Below are positions 35,475-44,323 of a stretch of 64,000 nt of DNA, in pieces; the first letter of the stretch is position 1; each line of letters starts with the position of its first letter. Position numbers and translations under genes: made by a program. Source of the stretch: G965218495 sp965218495 (lineage in GTDB: Bacteria > Bacteroidota > Rhodothermia > Rhodothermales > Bin80); assembly GCA_965218495.1 (NCBI GenBank), contig OZ244626.1, positions 806,001-870,000 of the forward strand, read 5' to 3'. The notes below the pieces were generated by a model. It ran no database searches, was not told where the DNA came from, and saw only the letters and a program-made list of their open reading frames with translations.

Positions 35475-36392
35475 TCAAAAAATATCTACCAGCCGTATTT
35501 CCTTAAGGTACTTTCGCGGGTTCCGTTCAAGGTCCTCCAGGAGGCGGCGCAACGCTGCCGCCGCCTGGGTTGCCTCATTATAGAGGGTCTCGTCTGTAGC
35601 CAGCTTTCCAAGGGTGCCCTGGCCGCTGTTGACCCCGTCCAGGAAGGAGTTTAGCGCCAGCGTTGTGCGCTCAAGTGCATCCAGGTTCTTCTGCAGGCGG
35701 ATGACGACCACGTTAAGACCTTCGATGGTGTGTGCTAGCGAGTCTTTTGCCAAACCAGTTAGGGCGTGTGCCAGCATGCGGATGTCGTCCAGCGTAGCAC
35801 TTAGGTTAGCGCTTTCGGCATCCAGCAGTGCCGATAGCGATTTCGCAGTGGTGCCCACCGACCGTAAGGAACTTCTCAGGTCACTGCCCTGGTCATCCAG
35901 AAGGACATGAGCCGCGGCTACGGATTGGTTAGTTCCCGCTAGTAAGGTGTCAAGTCGATCCAACAGGTTGGGCGCAGCCGCGGTGAAGCTGGCAAGCAGG
36001 CTCTCGTCGTGATTCTCGGGGATGATGTCCCCTGGCGAATGGTACGTTGTGTCGGGTGGCCCCAGAACAAGGTCTAGGCGCACATCGCCTACAAAGGCAA
36101 AGCCTCCGAGGATCGCTGTGGTTCCGTGGGGGAGATCTATGTTGTCGCTTACGGTAAAGTACACGCGCGCGGCCCCGCCATCGATCTGAACACCCGTAAC
36201 GGAGCCAACATAAACGCCGTTGATGCGGACAGCGTTGCCGGGAATGATGCCGGCCGCGTCTGTAGCGATCGTGCTGAACGTGTGCGTGCCCGCAAAGATG
36301 GGAAGGTCACGAAAGTACCGCTGCCCAACATATAGGATTGCAGCCGACAACACCACTGCGGCGCCAATCTGAACCTCTCTACTGATTTTCAC
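35475..36392 (-). CDS. mlaD: MlaD-like MCE-domain lipid transport protein
   Basis: This 305-residue protein has an N-terminal membrane anchor (residues about 10-25), then the MCE domain at about 35-115 (DAAGIIPGNAVRINGVYVGSVTGVQI), and a C-terminal helical region that may build a tunnel. It is the membrane-anchored periplasmic subunit of an Mla-type ABC system that moves phospholipids between inner and outer membranes. The neighbours mlaF and mlaE are the ATPase and permease. Confidence 0.9.
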   Translation of the reverse strand: MKISREVQIGAAVVLSAAILYVGQRYFRDLPIFAGTHTFSTIATDAAGIIPGNAVRINGVYVGSVTGVQIDGGAARVYFTVSDNIDLPHGTTAILGGFAFVGDVRLDLVLGPPDTTYHSPGDIIPENHDESLLASFTAAAPNLLDRLDTLLAGTNQSVAAAHVLLDDQGSDLRSSLRSVGTTAKSLSALLDAESANLSATLDDIRMLAHALTGLAKDSLAHTIEGLNVVVIRLQKNLDALERTTLALNSFLDGVNSGQGTLGKLATDETLYNEATQAAAALRRLLEDLERNPRKYLKEIRLVDIF

Positions 36393-36403
36393 AGGCCAAG
36401 TTG

Positions 36404-37162
36404 CTACGATGGAACGTAAGAGGGCGTGCCGATAAAGTACTCATTCGCCTTCACGAAGGCGCGCAAGGTCTTGTCCTCGCTACTGTGCAGTGAATCCATT
36501 GCGCCTACCCAGTGCATGCGCGTCTCGTGGATAAAGGCAACACGGTCTGCGATGCTTAGCACTGACCGCATGTCGTGCGTAACGACGATACTGGTCACAT
36601 CAAGTTTGTCGGCCAAGCCCTTGATCAAGTTGTTGATCGTGGTGGACGTGTGTGGATCCAAGCCGCTAGTCGGCTCGTCATACAGGATGTAGCGGGGTTC
36701 CAGCGCGATAGCGCGTGCGAGTGCCACGCGCTTGATCATGCCCCCGGAGAGCTCTGAGGGCTTCTTCTTCCCCACGCCCGACAGGTTAACAAGGTCTAGG
36801 CAGCGCAACACCCGGTCACGCACCTCGTGTTCCGTGCTGTCGGTAAAGGTGCGCAGCGGAAACGCCACGTTGTCGAAGGCATTCATCGAATCAAAAAGTG
36901 CGCCGCCCTGAAACAACACGCCGAATTGCCGCCGCACGCTGCGCAATTCCTTATAGGAGATGCACCCAATGTCGATGCCGTCGACCAGAACACGGCCGGT
37001 ATCAGGTTGTAACAGGCCGATCGTATGCTTCATCAGCACGCTCTTACCCGAACCGCTGCGGCCAATGATGGCCAGCGTTTCGCCTTCGTGAATATCCAAC
37101 GACACACCGCGAAGAACTGTGCGCCCGTTGAATGACTTAGATATATTCTCAACCCGGATCAT
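36404..37162 (-). CDS. mlaF: MlaF-like ABC transporter ATPase
   Basis: This 252-residue protein has the ABC motifs: Walker A GRSGSGKS near residue 34, Q-loop near FQGGALFDSMNAFDNVAFPLR 85-105, signature LSGGM near 138, Walker B ILYDEPTSGLDP near 158 and H-loop VVTHDM near 193. FDSMNAFDNVAFPLR is typical of the MlaF subgroup. It powers lipid transport with MlaE and MlaD. It lies 12 bp upstream of mlaD. Confidence 0.95.
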   Translation of the reverse strand: MIRVENISKSFNGRTVLRGVSLDIHEGETLAIIGRSGSGKSVLMKHTIGLLQPDTGRVLVDGIDIGCISYKELRSVRRQFGVLFQGGALFDSMNAFDNVAFPLRTFTDSTEHEVRDRVLRCLDLVNLSGVGKKKPSELSGGMIKRVALARAIALEPRYILYDEPTSGLDPHTSTTINNLIKGLADKLDVTSIVVTHDMRSVLSIADRVAFIHETRMHWVGAMDSLHSSEDKTLRAFVKANEYFIGTPSYVPS

Positions 37163-37187
37163 GGGCCCAGCATACGGACAGGCTTGC

Positions 37188-37949
37188 TTAAAGTAACACG
37201 AGTGCCAGGATGAGGTCCGACAACAGGATGTAGACGCAGCTGATCACCGCGGCCCGCGTGGTGCTTCGGCCCACGCCTTCTGCACCGCCCTCGGTGAAGT
37301 AGCCCATATAGCACGAGATGGACGTGATCACAAAGCCGAAGACCAGTGACTTTATGAGTCCAAAGGTTGGTCCAAAAACGAGATAGTTCTCGCGGGCGCC
37401 CTGGATGAACTCGCCTGTAGACACCACGTCCGTAGCCATGGCTGCGACAAGACCGCCCCCAACACCGACCAGTACCGCGGCAACATAGAGCACTGGAAAC
37501 ATTATTATCCCCGCCATCACGCGTGGCACGATAAGGTAGCCTATGGAATTCAGTCCCATCGCTTCCAGCGCATCAATCTGCTCCGTTACGCGCATGGTGC
37601 CAAGCTCGGCAGCGATTCGGGCGCCGACGCGCCCTGCCAGAATGAATCCCGTGACTACGGCACCGAGTTCCAGAATCAGCGACGGAACCACTACCGCGCC
37701 GATGACGGACGGTGGTATGAACGGCGAGACGAGCTGGTATGCTGTCTGTATGGTGGTAACGGCGCCGGAAAAGGCAGCTGCCAGTGCCACGATAGGGATA
37801 GAGTCGATCCCTACACGCCCGCACTGGACAATCAGGTTCTTGCGGTAAACACTGAAATGGCCCAGAGATGTGAAGCCCTTGGACAAAAGAAGCGCGTAGC
37901 GTCCAAGGCTGTAAAGCGGCTGCGTGAGTCGCTGCTGCAGTGCGGGCAT
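37188..37949 (-). CDS. mlaE: MlaE-like ABC transporter permease
   Basis: This 253-residue protein has about five membrane segments. The MlaE signature is present: GAVTTIQTAYQLVSPFIPPSVIGAVVVPSLILELGAVVTGFILAGRVGARIAAELGTMRVTEQIDALEAMGLNSIGYLIVPR. The frame opens to 38069, but that start would overlap radA; the ATG at 37949 fits the family N-terminus. It is first in the mlaEFD operon, divergent from radA. Confidence 0.92.
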   Translation of the reverse strand: MPALQQRLTQPLYSLGRYALLLSKGFTSLGHFSVYRKNLIVQCGRVGIDSIPIVALAAAFSGAVTTIQTAYQLVSPFIPPSVIGAVVVPSLILELGAVVTGFILAGRVGARIAAELGTMRVTEQIDALEAMGLNSIGYLIVPRVMAGIIMFPVLYVAAVLVGVGGGLVAAMATDVVSTGEFIQGARENYLVFGPTFGLIKSLVFGFVITSISCYMGYFTEGGAEGVGRSTTRAAVISCVYILLSDLILALVLL

Positions 37950-38067
37950 TCCATATCGAAATCGTAACGTGCGTGAATGAATCTTGACGATGGATGTTTC
38001 TAGCCTGCCGAAATGCAGCTTGCGCTGGCGGCCTTTTCTCACATGTTCCGTCCAGTAGCATATAGCC

Positions 38068-39411
38068 ATGGCTAAATCACGTACGAGCCACGTCTGCCAG
38101 GAGTGCGGCTACGGCTCACCTCGCTGGCTGGGCAAGTGCCCGTCCTGCGGATTCTGGGACACCTTTGTCGAGGAGGCTGAACGCGGTCGCGGAGCCAGGC
38201 AGGTTTGGCGTGCAGCCAGACCTCAATCAATGAACTCTATCAGCGTTGGCGAAGAGCCGCGCATCATTACCCACGTCAATGAGCTCGACCGCGTGATGGG
38301 CGGCGGCATTATGCGGGGTTCCACGACATTGGTGGCAGGTGATCCGGGCATCGGTAAGAGTACGCTCATGACAGAGCTTGGCCGGCATCTGCGGGACTGC
38401 ACAGTGCTGTACGTGACGGGCGAGGAATCTGCGCGCCAGGTTAAGATTCGCGCCGAGCGCCTGAACGCCGCTACGGACAACGTGCTGCTCCTTGCAGAAA
38501 CCAACCTTGAAGCCATCCTGCAGGCGGCCTCCGAAACTGCGCCCGACATTATCATCGTGGATTCGATCCAGACAGTCTACAGCGAGGCTGTGCAGAGTAC
38601 ACCAGGGACCGTAAGCCAGATTAGGGAATGCGCGGCTGCGATTATGCACGTGACCAAGGACGCCAATGCGTCAACGTTTTTGGTAGGACACGTGACAAAG
38701 GCGGGTTTCATTGCAGGACCGCGCGTGCTGGAACACATGATGGATACGGTACTCTACTTTGAGGGAGACCGGCACCACGGGTACCGCGTGCTCCGTGCGG
38801 TCAAGAACCGCTTCGGCTCAACCAATGAGATCGGCATCTTTGAGATGCATTCCACGGGGCTTCGAGAGGTCACCAATCCCAGCCAGATCTTCCTCGCCGA
38901 GCGCAGGGCGGGGCAAAGTGGCTCAACCGTCGTATGTAGCGTCGAGGGGACGCGCCCGGTGTTGGTGGAAGTGCAGGCTCTCGCTACACGCGCTTCGTAC
39001 GGCACGCCACAACGTACGACCAACGGGTTTGACCAGAAGCGGCTGCAGCTGCTCTTGGCGGTCTTGGACAAGCGCCAGGGATTGAGCCTTTCTGATCACG
39101 ATGTGTTCGTCAACGTGGCGGGTGGCGTCCGGTTGGACGAGCCAGCCGCAGACTTGGGTGTAGCCGTTGCCGTCGCGTCATCACTTTATGATATTCCCGT
39201 TGATATCTGCGGGGTGCTGGTGGGAGAGATAGGACTAGGCGGTGAAGTGCGTAGCGTCAGCAAACTGGCTCTACGCCTGAACGAATCCTCGAAGCTCGGG
39301 TTTACACGCGCGATCGTCCCCAAATCCAGTCTCCATGGCGTAACCATGCCGCCGCAGTTGGAGGTCACCGGAGTCAACACCGTAGGCGAAGTCTTGGACC
39401 TGTTCCTTTAG
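38068..39411 (+). CDS. radA: DNA repair protein RadA (Sms)
   Basis: This 447-residue protein carries an N-terminal C4 zinc finger (CQECGYGSPRWLGKCPSC, residues 10-27), a RecA-like ATPase domain with Walker A GDPGIGKS near 90 and the RadA-specific KNRFGSTNEIGIF motif near 250, and a C-terminal Lon-like domain (VNVAGGVRLDEPAADLGVAVAVASS). RadA promotes branch migration of recombination intermediates. The start ATG fits the family N-terminus MAKSRT. Confidence 0.96.
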   Translation: MAKSRTSHVCQECGYGSPRWLGKCPSCGFWDTFVEEAERGRGARQVWRAARPQSMNSISVGEEPRIITHVNELDRVMGGGIMRGSTTLVAGDPGIGKSTLMTELGRHLRDCTVLYVTGEESARQVKIRAERLNAATDNVLLLAETNLEAILQAASETAPDIIIVDSIQTVYSEAVQSTPGTVSQIRECAAAIMHVTKDANASTFLVGHVTKAGFIAGPRVLEHMMDTVLYFEGDRHHGYRVLRAVKNRFGSTNEIGIFEMHSTGLREVTNPSQIFLAERRAGQSGSTVVCSVEGTRPVLVEVQALATRASYGTPQRTTNGFDQKRLQLLLAVLDKRQGLSLSDHDVFVNVAGGVRLDEPAADLGVAVAVASSLYDIPVDICGVLVGEIGLGGEVRSVSKLALRLNESSKLGFTRAIVPKSSLHGVTMPPQLEVTGVNTVGEVLDLFL

Positions 39412-39513
39412 TGGTATCCTACCGCTGCGCAACAGCATGGAATAGGACGGCAAGGTGCTATGTTATTGATCAGTACGCGCAATAAATCAACGAATCGTTG
39501 CGTTTAACGGTTG

Positions 39514-40119
39514 ATGACACCGGGCATGCACACGGACCTACCCGAGGATGAGCTGATCCGGCGCTACCTGGAGGGCGACCAGGCGGCCTTTGGCACTCTG
39601 GTGAAGCGCCATCAGGAGCGTGTGTTCGGGTTTCTGATTGGGATGGTGCGCGACAGAAACGTGGCAAACGACCTGTTCCAGGACACATGGCTTCACGTCA
39701 TCTCCGCGCTGAACAAGCGGCGCGGATCTTACGTGCATACCGGGCGCTTTGCCTACTGGGTGATCCGCATTGCCCGTAACGCGGCGTTGGATCACTTTCG
39801 TAGACGAGGTCGATGGATGGACAACGGGACGGACGACACGTATTGGGACAGGCTGCCGGACGAGGCGCCCCTGCCGGATATGGAGCTTTCCATGGGCGAA
39901 GACCTGAAAGTCTTGGAGCAGAGCATTGCGCGCTTGCCGAACGCCCAGCGCGAAGTTGTGCTCATGCGGCAGGAAGGCCTGACCTTTAGGGAGATTGCGG
40001 AGGTGACGGGGGTTTCGATAAACACAGCTTTGGGCCGTATGCGCTATGCCCTGATCAACCTGCGAAAGATGATGCAGCATGCAGGGCATATGCCAGTTCA
40101 GCCCGCTACGCACGCCTGA
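39514..40119 (+). CDS. ECF sigma factor
   Basis: This 201-residue protein has sigma region 2 at about 20-90 (GTLVKRHQERVFGFLIGMVRDRNVANDLFQDTWLHVI) and region 4 at about 125-185 (IARLPNAQREVVLMRQEGLTFREIAEVTGVSINTALGRMRYALINLRKM). The ATG at 39514 or at 39526 could be used. It is followed after 15 bp by a probable anti-sigma factor and then by three related envelope proteins, which are its likely regulon. Confidence 0.9.
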   Translation: MTPGMHTDLPEDELIRRYLEGDQAAFGTLVKRHQERVFGFLIGMVRDRNVANDLFQDTWLHVISALNKRRGSYVHTGRFAYWVIRIARNAALDHFRRRGRWMDNGTDDTYWDRLPDEAPLPDMELSMGEDLKVLEQSIARLPNAQREVVLMRQEGLTFREIAEVTGVSINTALGRMRYALINLRKMMQHAGHMPVQPATHA

Positions 40120-40133
40120 ATAAGCGACACGAT

Positions 40134-40715
40134 ATGGACAAGAGGCTACTTCTTCTGCTACATCTTTACGGCGAAAAGGACAGTCGGGAGGATCTCGAGG
40201 AACTCTTGCGAGATGAAGAGTTGCGCGTGGAATTCGGGCAGTTCATCGCGATCAAGCGTGCACTGGATACGCGTAGCGAATTGAGCCGCGCGAATATGCG
40301 GCCTGACCCGGCTGTACTGTCACGCGTGATGGAGACGGCTACGGCCCGGCGGCGGCCACGCTTCGAGGTGCAGAGTCTGCGTGCAGGCAAACTGCAGGCT
40401 AGGCGAATGCGACATCTCATGGGCTGGTCCACGGTGGCGTTGGCCGCTGCGATCGCCGGCATTCTCTTTTGGCCTCAGGACATTCAGCAGCCGCCACCCG
40501 TGCCGGAGGCAGGCGGGGCTGCTGGCATGGAGCAGTCGACCGAGCTACCGCCGTGGGACGATGGGTCGCAGCTGGTGAATGTGAACAACCACATTGAGGT
40601 CCTTAATTCCCGTAGCGTGGGTGAGACCTGGGACGAGCCGGAATTGCTCAGTCTTGACTCGCTGCCTGCGCCGGGGCCGTCGCGACGCTTTACGCCCGCC
40701 AGCACTTCACACTAA
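40134..40715 (+). CDS. Probable membrane anti-sigma factor
   Basis: This 193-residue protein has a helical cytoplasmic domain (about 1-95, with EDLEELLRDEELRVEFGQFIAIKRAL), one membrane segment at about 98-120 (WSTVALAAAIAGILFW), and a short Pro-rich outer part. It has no zinc-binding HxxxCxxC motif. The assignment rests on topology and on the position right after an ECF sigma gene. It ends just before the first of three coiled-coil paralogues. Confidence 0.7.
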   Translation: MDKRLLLLLHLYGEKDSREDLEELLRDEELRVEFGQFIAIKRALDTRSELSRANMRPDPAVLSRVMETATARRRPRFEVQSLRAGKLQARRMRHLMGWSTVALAAAIAGILFWPQDIQQPPPVPEAGGAAGMEQSTELPPWDDGSQLVNVNNHIEVLNSRSVGETWDEPELLSLDSLPAPGPSRRFTPASTSH

Positions 40716-40743
40716 CTCGTACCAATTTCATCGAGGACTACGA

Positions 40744-41574
40744 ATGAAGAAGACTAACCACGTGCTTACACAGTGCCTGGTGCTTGCCCTGGCAATAGCC
40801 ACGGCGGCGCCGCTGGCCGCACAGAAGTTTGAGCTTGTCATACGGAACAACGCCGTCTTTATCAATGGCAAGGAGGTTCCCGAGGAGAACCTGTCTGGGC
40901 GACTGGATCTAACGGGGCTAGATGTCAAGTATAGTGGCATTACTTCTTCACCGGATGAGCGGCCGGTCGTCAGGATCAACGGAGTTCTTTTCGTGATCGA
41001 GCCTGACAGGCTGGCCCTGGCCAGCCGCCCGATTTCGATAGTGACTCCAGAGCCCGGCGGAGGAGCGCTGATTTCATTTGAGCGCGCAGTAGAATTGGGA
41101 CACGACTTGCAAAGGACAACGAAAGGACTACGACTCTCACTCCGTGAAGTGCCGACAATACAGAAAGAGGTCGTAGAGACGTTACAGCAAGCCCAGACGC
41201 AGATGGAGGAAGCGGCCGCGGCCTTGCAGTCGTTGCCCAAGATGGAGATCATGCGGTATTTCAACGGCGTGCTGCGGGAGGACTTTGACCTGTATGAGCG
41301 CCTTGTGGAGGAGGTGGAGATGGAGCGGCAAGCGGCGCATCTGGCCGACGAGGTCAGACGCATGTCACGGGGAAAGGAGCGGAACCAGAAGCTGGAAGCG
41401 CTACGCGAACGGTTAAGCGCCATATTTGAGCGTAAGCAACATAACCGTCGCCGGGAGATTCAGCAGCTCGAAGACAAGCTTCAGAGTCTTCAGGAGCGCC
41501 TCAAGGAGCGCGAAGACGTGCGACGCGCAATCATTGAGCGCCGGCTGCAGGAGCTCTTGGGCACGCGATTCTAA
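40744..41574 (+). CDS. Secreted coiled-coil protein, paralogue 1
   Basis: This 276-residue protein starts at the ATG at 40744, followed by a signal peptide (cleaved near AAPLAAQ, residue 27). The N-terminal mature part is beta-rich (FELVIRNNAVFINGKEV). The second half is a long charged coiled coil that ends in the motif AIIERRLQELLGTRF. The next two genes end with the same motif and are shorter relatives. No known domain is recognised. It probably acts in the periplasm under control of the adjacent sigma/anti-sigma pair. Confidence 0.7.
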   Translation: MKKTNHVLTQCLVLALAIATAAPLAAQKFELVIRNNAVFINGKEVPEENLSGRLDLTGLDVKYSGITSSPDERPVVRINGVLFVIEPDRLALASRPISIVTPEPGGGALISFERAVELGHDLQRTTKGLRLSLREVPTIQKEVVETLQQAQTQMEEAAAALQSLPKMEIMRYFNGVLREDFDLYERLVEEVEMERQAAHLADEVRRMSRGKERNQKLEALRERLSAIFERKQHNRRREIQQLEDKLQSLQERLKEREDVRRAIIERRLQELLGTRF

Positions 41575-41613
41575 TTGTTAATTCGTGCTATCCATCAACA
41601 AGAGAACTAGAAG

Positions 41614-42309
41614 ATGAAACCCTATTATCGTGCGTGCGCATTTGCGCTTCTCATGCCGCTGCTTTGGACAGCGTCAGCCCAGGAAGCAAAACCAGACCCG
41701 GCTCTCGAGAAAGAGAGTGAAATCCAGCTAATCGAATTTACTGGGGAAGTCATTAAGTTCCTCAGCCCAAGTGACTATGGCGAATTAATAGGGTCATTGG
41801 TTGCGGCCCAGCGGATCAGTTTCGACAATGGGACGGGAACGCTTTACTTCGACAAGCGGGGCGACGATTCAAGGGTCATTCTCGTGTCGAGAAAAAGTGC
41901 GGCGGATCGTTTAGGCAAGTCGGGCCGAACTGGCATTGCGGAACTGCACGGGCTCTTGCGTGACCCTGGGTTATTCACGGACCGTGACTTCTCCATGAAT
42001 AACAATCGTGCGAGCTTGGTCGCCAAAAGCGCGGAGCTGTTAAAGCTGGAATTCAGGGTCCGCAAGTTGAGTGAAACTGCTCGCTCGGCCCAAGGCGATG
42101 AGTTGGAAAAGCTGGAGGATGAGCTAAGGACCTTATTGGACGAGATCTTTGACTTGAAGCAAAAGGAGCGAACCGCGGAGATTGAGTCAATGCAGGCTCG
42201 AATTGATGCGTTTGCAGTGCAGCGTGACGAGAGGGCGTCGATTCAACAAGCTATCGTTGAGCGGCGACTCGACCAGCTCTTGGGTCGCTCTTCAAAGTAC
42301 GACTGGTAG
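41614..42309 (+). CDS. Secreted coiled-coil protein, paralogue 2
   Basis: This 231-residue protein has a signal peptide (MKPYYRACAFALLMPLLWTASAQ). A variable middle part and a C-terminal coiled coil follow, with LEDELRTLLDEIFDLKQKERTAEIES and the end AIVERRLDQLLGRSSKYDW. The start, the signal peptide and the last ~75 residues match the next gene closely, showing a recent duplication with a faster-changing middle. The function is unknown. Confidence 0.7.
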   Translation: MKPYYRACAFALLMPLLWTASAQEAKPDPALEKESEIQLIEFTGEVIKFLSPSDYGELIGSLVAAQRISFDNGTGTLYFDKRGDDSRVILVSRKSAADRLGKSGRTGIAELHGLLRDPGLFTDRDFSMNNNRASLVAKSAELLKLEFRVRKLSETARSAQGDELEKLEDELRTLLDEIFDLKQKERTAEIESMQARIDAFAVQRDERASIQQAIVERRLDQLLGRSSKYDW

Positions 42310-42482
42310 GCATCGAGCTCCGGAAAACTCTATTTGCGGCGTCAGACTATGCAGCGGCAGCGAAGTGCAGGCGTAAGACAGGCTGCTGGGCCGGGCCACA
42401 GAGCACCGGCTTCAGCCGCTTGCAGCGAATCACCACTTGAGCCAATCGTGGCTGTCACCCAACAACAACGGAGGTACACCCT

Positions 42483-43211
42483 ATGAAATATTACATCCGT
42501 GCTTGCGCTTTCGCGCTTTTGTTTCCGCTTTTCGGGGCGGCCTCAGCTCAGGAGGCGAAGGAAGAACGGCCCATCAAGGAGAAGTCTAAGACTGTAGCCA
42601 TTCAGTTGGGAGGGGACCACATTGAAGTCTATATGCCCAATGATCCTGACGCAGTGGGCAAGGCGATAGGCGTAGTCAAGCGGCTTGATCTTGGCGAGGG
42701 GATGGGGTCAATAGTCGTCTATAGATGGGACGAGGCCGGTGAAAAATATCTGCTCGAGTTTACCAGGAGCGCTCAAGGCAGCCCTGGTTTTGTGCCGATG
42801 AAGTATGGCTGGGCGAACGTCGATGTCGTTGATGACATGCGCTTGAATTACACGCTTGATGGCGTTGATCCGCCGATAAAGTTTGCGGTCTCGCCACTGA
42901 AAATTCGGGGCACGGGCAGTGCCAAACAGCGCAAAGCGCTTACCGGCTTGGAAGAAAAGTCCCGTTCCTTAAGCCGCAAGGCGCGCGCGGCTGAGGGGCA
43001 GGAGCGTGAAGAGCTGGAGGCTCAACTGCGGTCCCTGTTGGACGAAATCTTCGATTTAAAGCAGGAGATGCGCGCGGCGGAGGTTGAGTCCCTGCAAGTG
43101 AAGATCAACGAGGTCAACGAGAATCGTGCCGAGCGTGAGTCGAACCGGGACGCCATCATTCAACGGCGTCTCGACAAGCTCTTGGGTCGCTCTTCAAAGT
43201 ACGACTGGTAA
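42483..43211 (+). CDS. Secreted coiled-coil protein, paralogue 3
   Basis: This 242-residue protein is preceded by a clear ribosome-binding site (GGAGG near 42469). It has the signal peptide MKYYIRACAFALLFPLFGAASAQ, a beta-rich middle part and a coiled-coil end (LEAQLRSLLDEIFDLKQEMRAAEVES ... AIIQRRLDKLLGRSSKYDW) nearly identical to paralogue 2. A 173-bp gap separates the two. The function is unknown. Confidence 0.72.
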   Translation: MKYYIRACAFALLFPLFGAASAQEAKEERPIKEKSKTVAIQLGGDHIEVYMPNDPDAVGKAIGVVKRLDLGEGMGSIVVYRWDEAGEKYLLEFTRSAQGSPGFVPMKYGWANVDVVDDMRLNYTLDGVDPPIKFAVSPLKIRGTGSAKQRKALTGLEEKSRSLSRKARAAEGQEREELEAQLRSLLDEIFDLKQEMRAAEVESLQVKINEVNENRAERESNRDAIIQRRLDKLLGRSSKYDW

Positions 43212-43266
43212 GCGTACGACCAATCGCGTCGCTATCTTTGGCCATCGCCCGTGATACGACGTTGGC

Positions 43267-43797
43267 ATGCAGGTAGCGGACGCGCTACGCAAGGCCGTAA
43301 GAACGATTCCTGACTTTCCAAAGCCGGGTGTCCTGTTTAGGGACATCACGCCGATTCTCGGTGATCCTGCGCTCTTGGAGGTGGCGGTTGAGCTCTTGGC
43401 CCTGCCGTATGCGCAGCAAAGCATTACCAAGGTGGTTGGGCCAGAGTCACGGGGTTTCATCTTCGGTCTTTCTTTGGCTCGGCGCCTCGGGGCGGGCTTT
43501 GTTCCAATTCGCAAGAAGGGTAGGCTGCCGTACGATACGGTAAGCGTAGCATACCACCTAGAGTATGGCACGGACATCCTCGAGATGCATGTGGACGCCT
43601 TGCAACCAGGGGAGCGGGTGCTCATTCATGACGACGTAATAGCAACTGGGGGCACGGCCGCTGCGTGCCACAAGCTTGTGGGTCAGCTCGGTGCCGTGGT
43701 GGTTGGGTTTACTTTCCTGATAGAATTGGGCACGCTCAATGGGCGTGCGCGGCTGCCCACCCATATACCATACCATGCGGTTCTGCCAGACTGCTAA
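43267..43797 (+). CDS. apt: Adenine phosphoribosyltransferase
   Basis: This 176-residue protein begins with the family motif IPDFPKPGVLFRDITP (residues about 14-29). It carries ESRGFIFG near 60, RKKGRLP near 80 and the PRPP-binding VLIHDDVIATGGTA near 118-131. It converts adenine and PRPP to AMP. The length and motifs are normal. It overlaps the convergent RidA gene by 4 bp. Confidence 0.96.
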   Translation: MQVADALRKAVRTIPDFPKPGVLFRDITPILGDPALLEVAVELLALPYAQQSITKVVGPESRGFIFGLSLARRLGAGFVPIRKKGRLPYDTVSVAYHLEYGTDILEMHVDALQPGERVLIHDDVIATGGTAAACHKLVGQLGAVVVGFTFLIELGTLNGRARLPTHIPYHAVLPDC

Positions 43798-44195
43798 CTG
43801 ACCGCGATGCAGGATATGGAGATTGCCGCGTCGCGCGGAAGAGCTGCGACCTGCATTGTTTCGCGGCAGGGTGGCTTATCGTCAAAGTAATTCGAGTACA
43901 CCTCGTTTACCTGGGCATAGTCACTGATATCGGTTAGGTAAATCCGGCAGTGCACTACGTGTTCGTAGCTGAGAGAAGCAGCGTTGAGCAGGGCTCCAAT
44001 ATTCTCGAGAACCTGGCGAGTCTGTTCCGCGACACCGCCGTCAATGAGGCGTTGCGTTGTCGGGTGAAGCGCGATTTGACCAGAGCAGAAAAACATGCCG
44101 CCCACCTTGATGGCATTGCTGTACGGACCAATTGCCGAAGGAGCGAGCCGAGAAGTCACCGCGGTTCTTGGAGATACCGTGCGCTTGCGGGTCAT
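43794..44195 (-). CDS. RidA/YjgF-family protein with altered active site
   Basis: This 133-residue protein has the RidA fold: IGPYSNAIKVGGMFFCSGQIALHP at about 22-45, EQTRQVLENIGALLNAA at about 57-73, and YAQVNEVYSNYF near 93. The ligand-binding arginine of E. coli RidA (Arg105) is present in CRETMQVAALP. The glutamates of the terminal LEIEAIA strand, including the residue equivalent to Glu120, are replaced by serines (AISISCIAVS). Imine or enamine deaminase activity is therefore doubtful. It is convergent with apt. Confidence 0.82.
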   Translation of the reverse strand: MTRKRTVSPRTAVTSRLAPSAIGPYSNAIKVGGMFFCSGQIALHPTTQRLIDGGVAEQTRQVLENIGALLNAASLSYEHVVHCRIYLTDISDYAQVNEVYSNYFDDKPPCRETMQVAALPRDAAISISCIAVS

Positions 44196-44323
44196 AAGAG
44201 TTGAAATTCTGCCCTGATGACGCCCAAATTCCGCAACCAGGTAGGTAACTTCAAACGAAAATTTTCAAAAGAACGGCCGATAATTTGCCCGATTCATGGG
44301 TATAACCGCAAAACTGCACCCTC

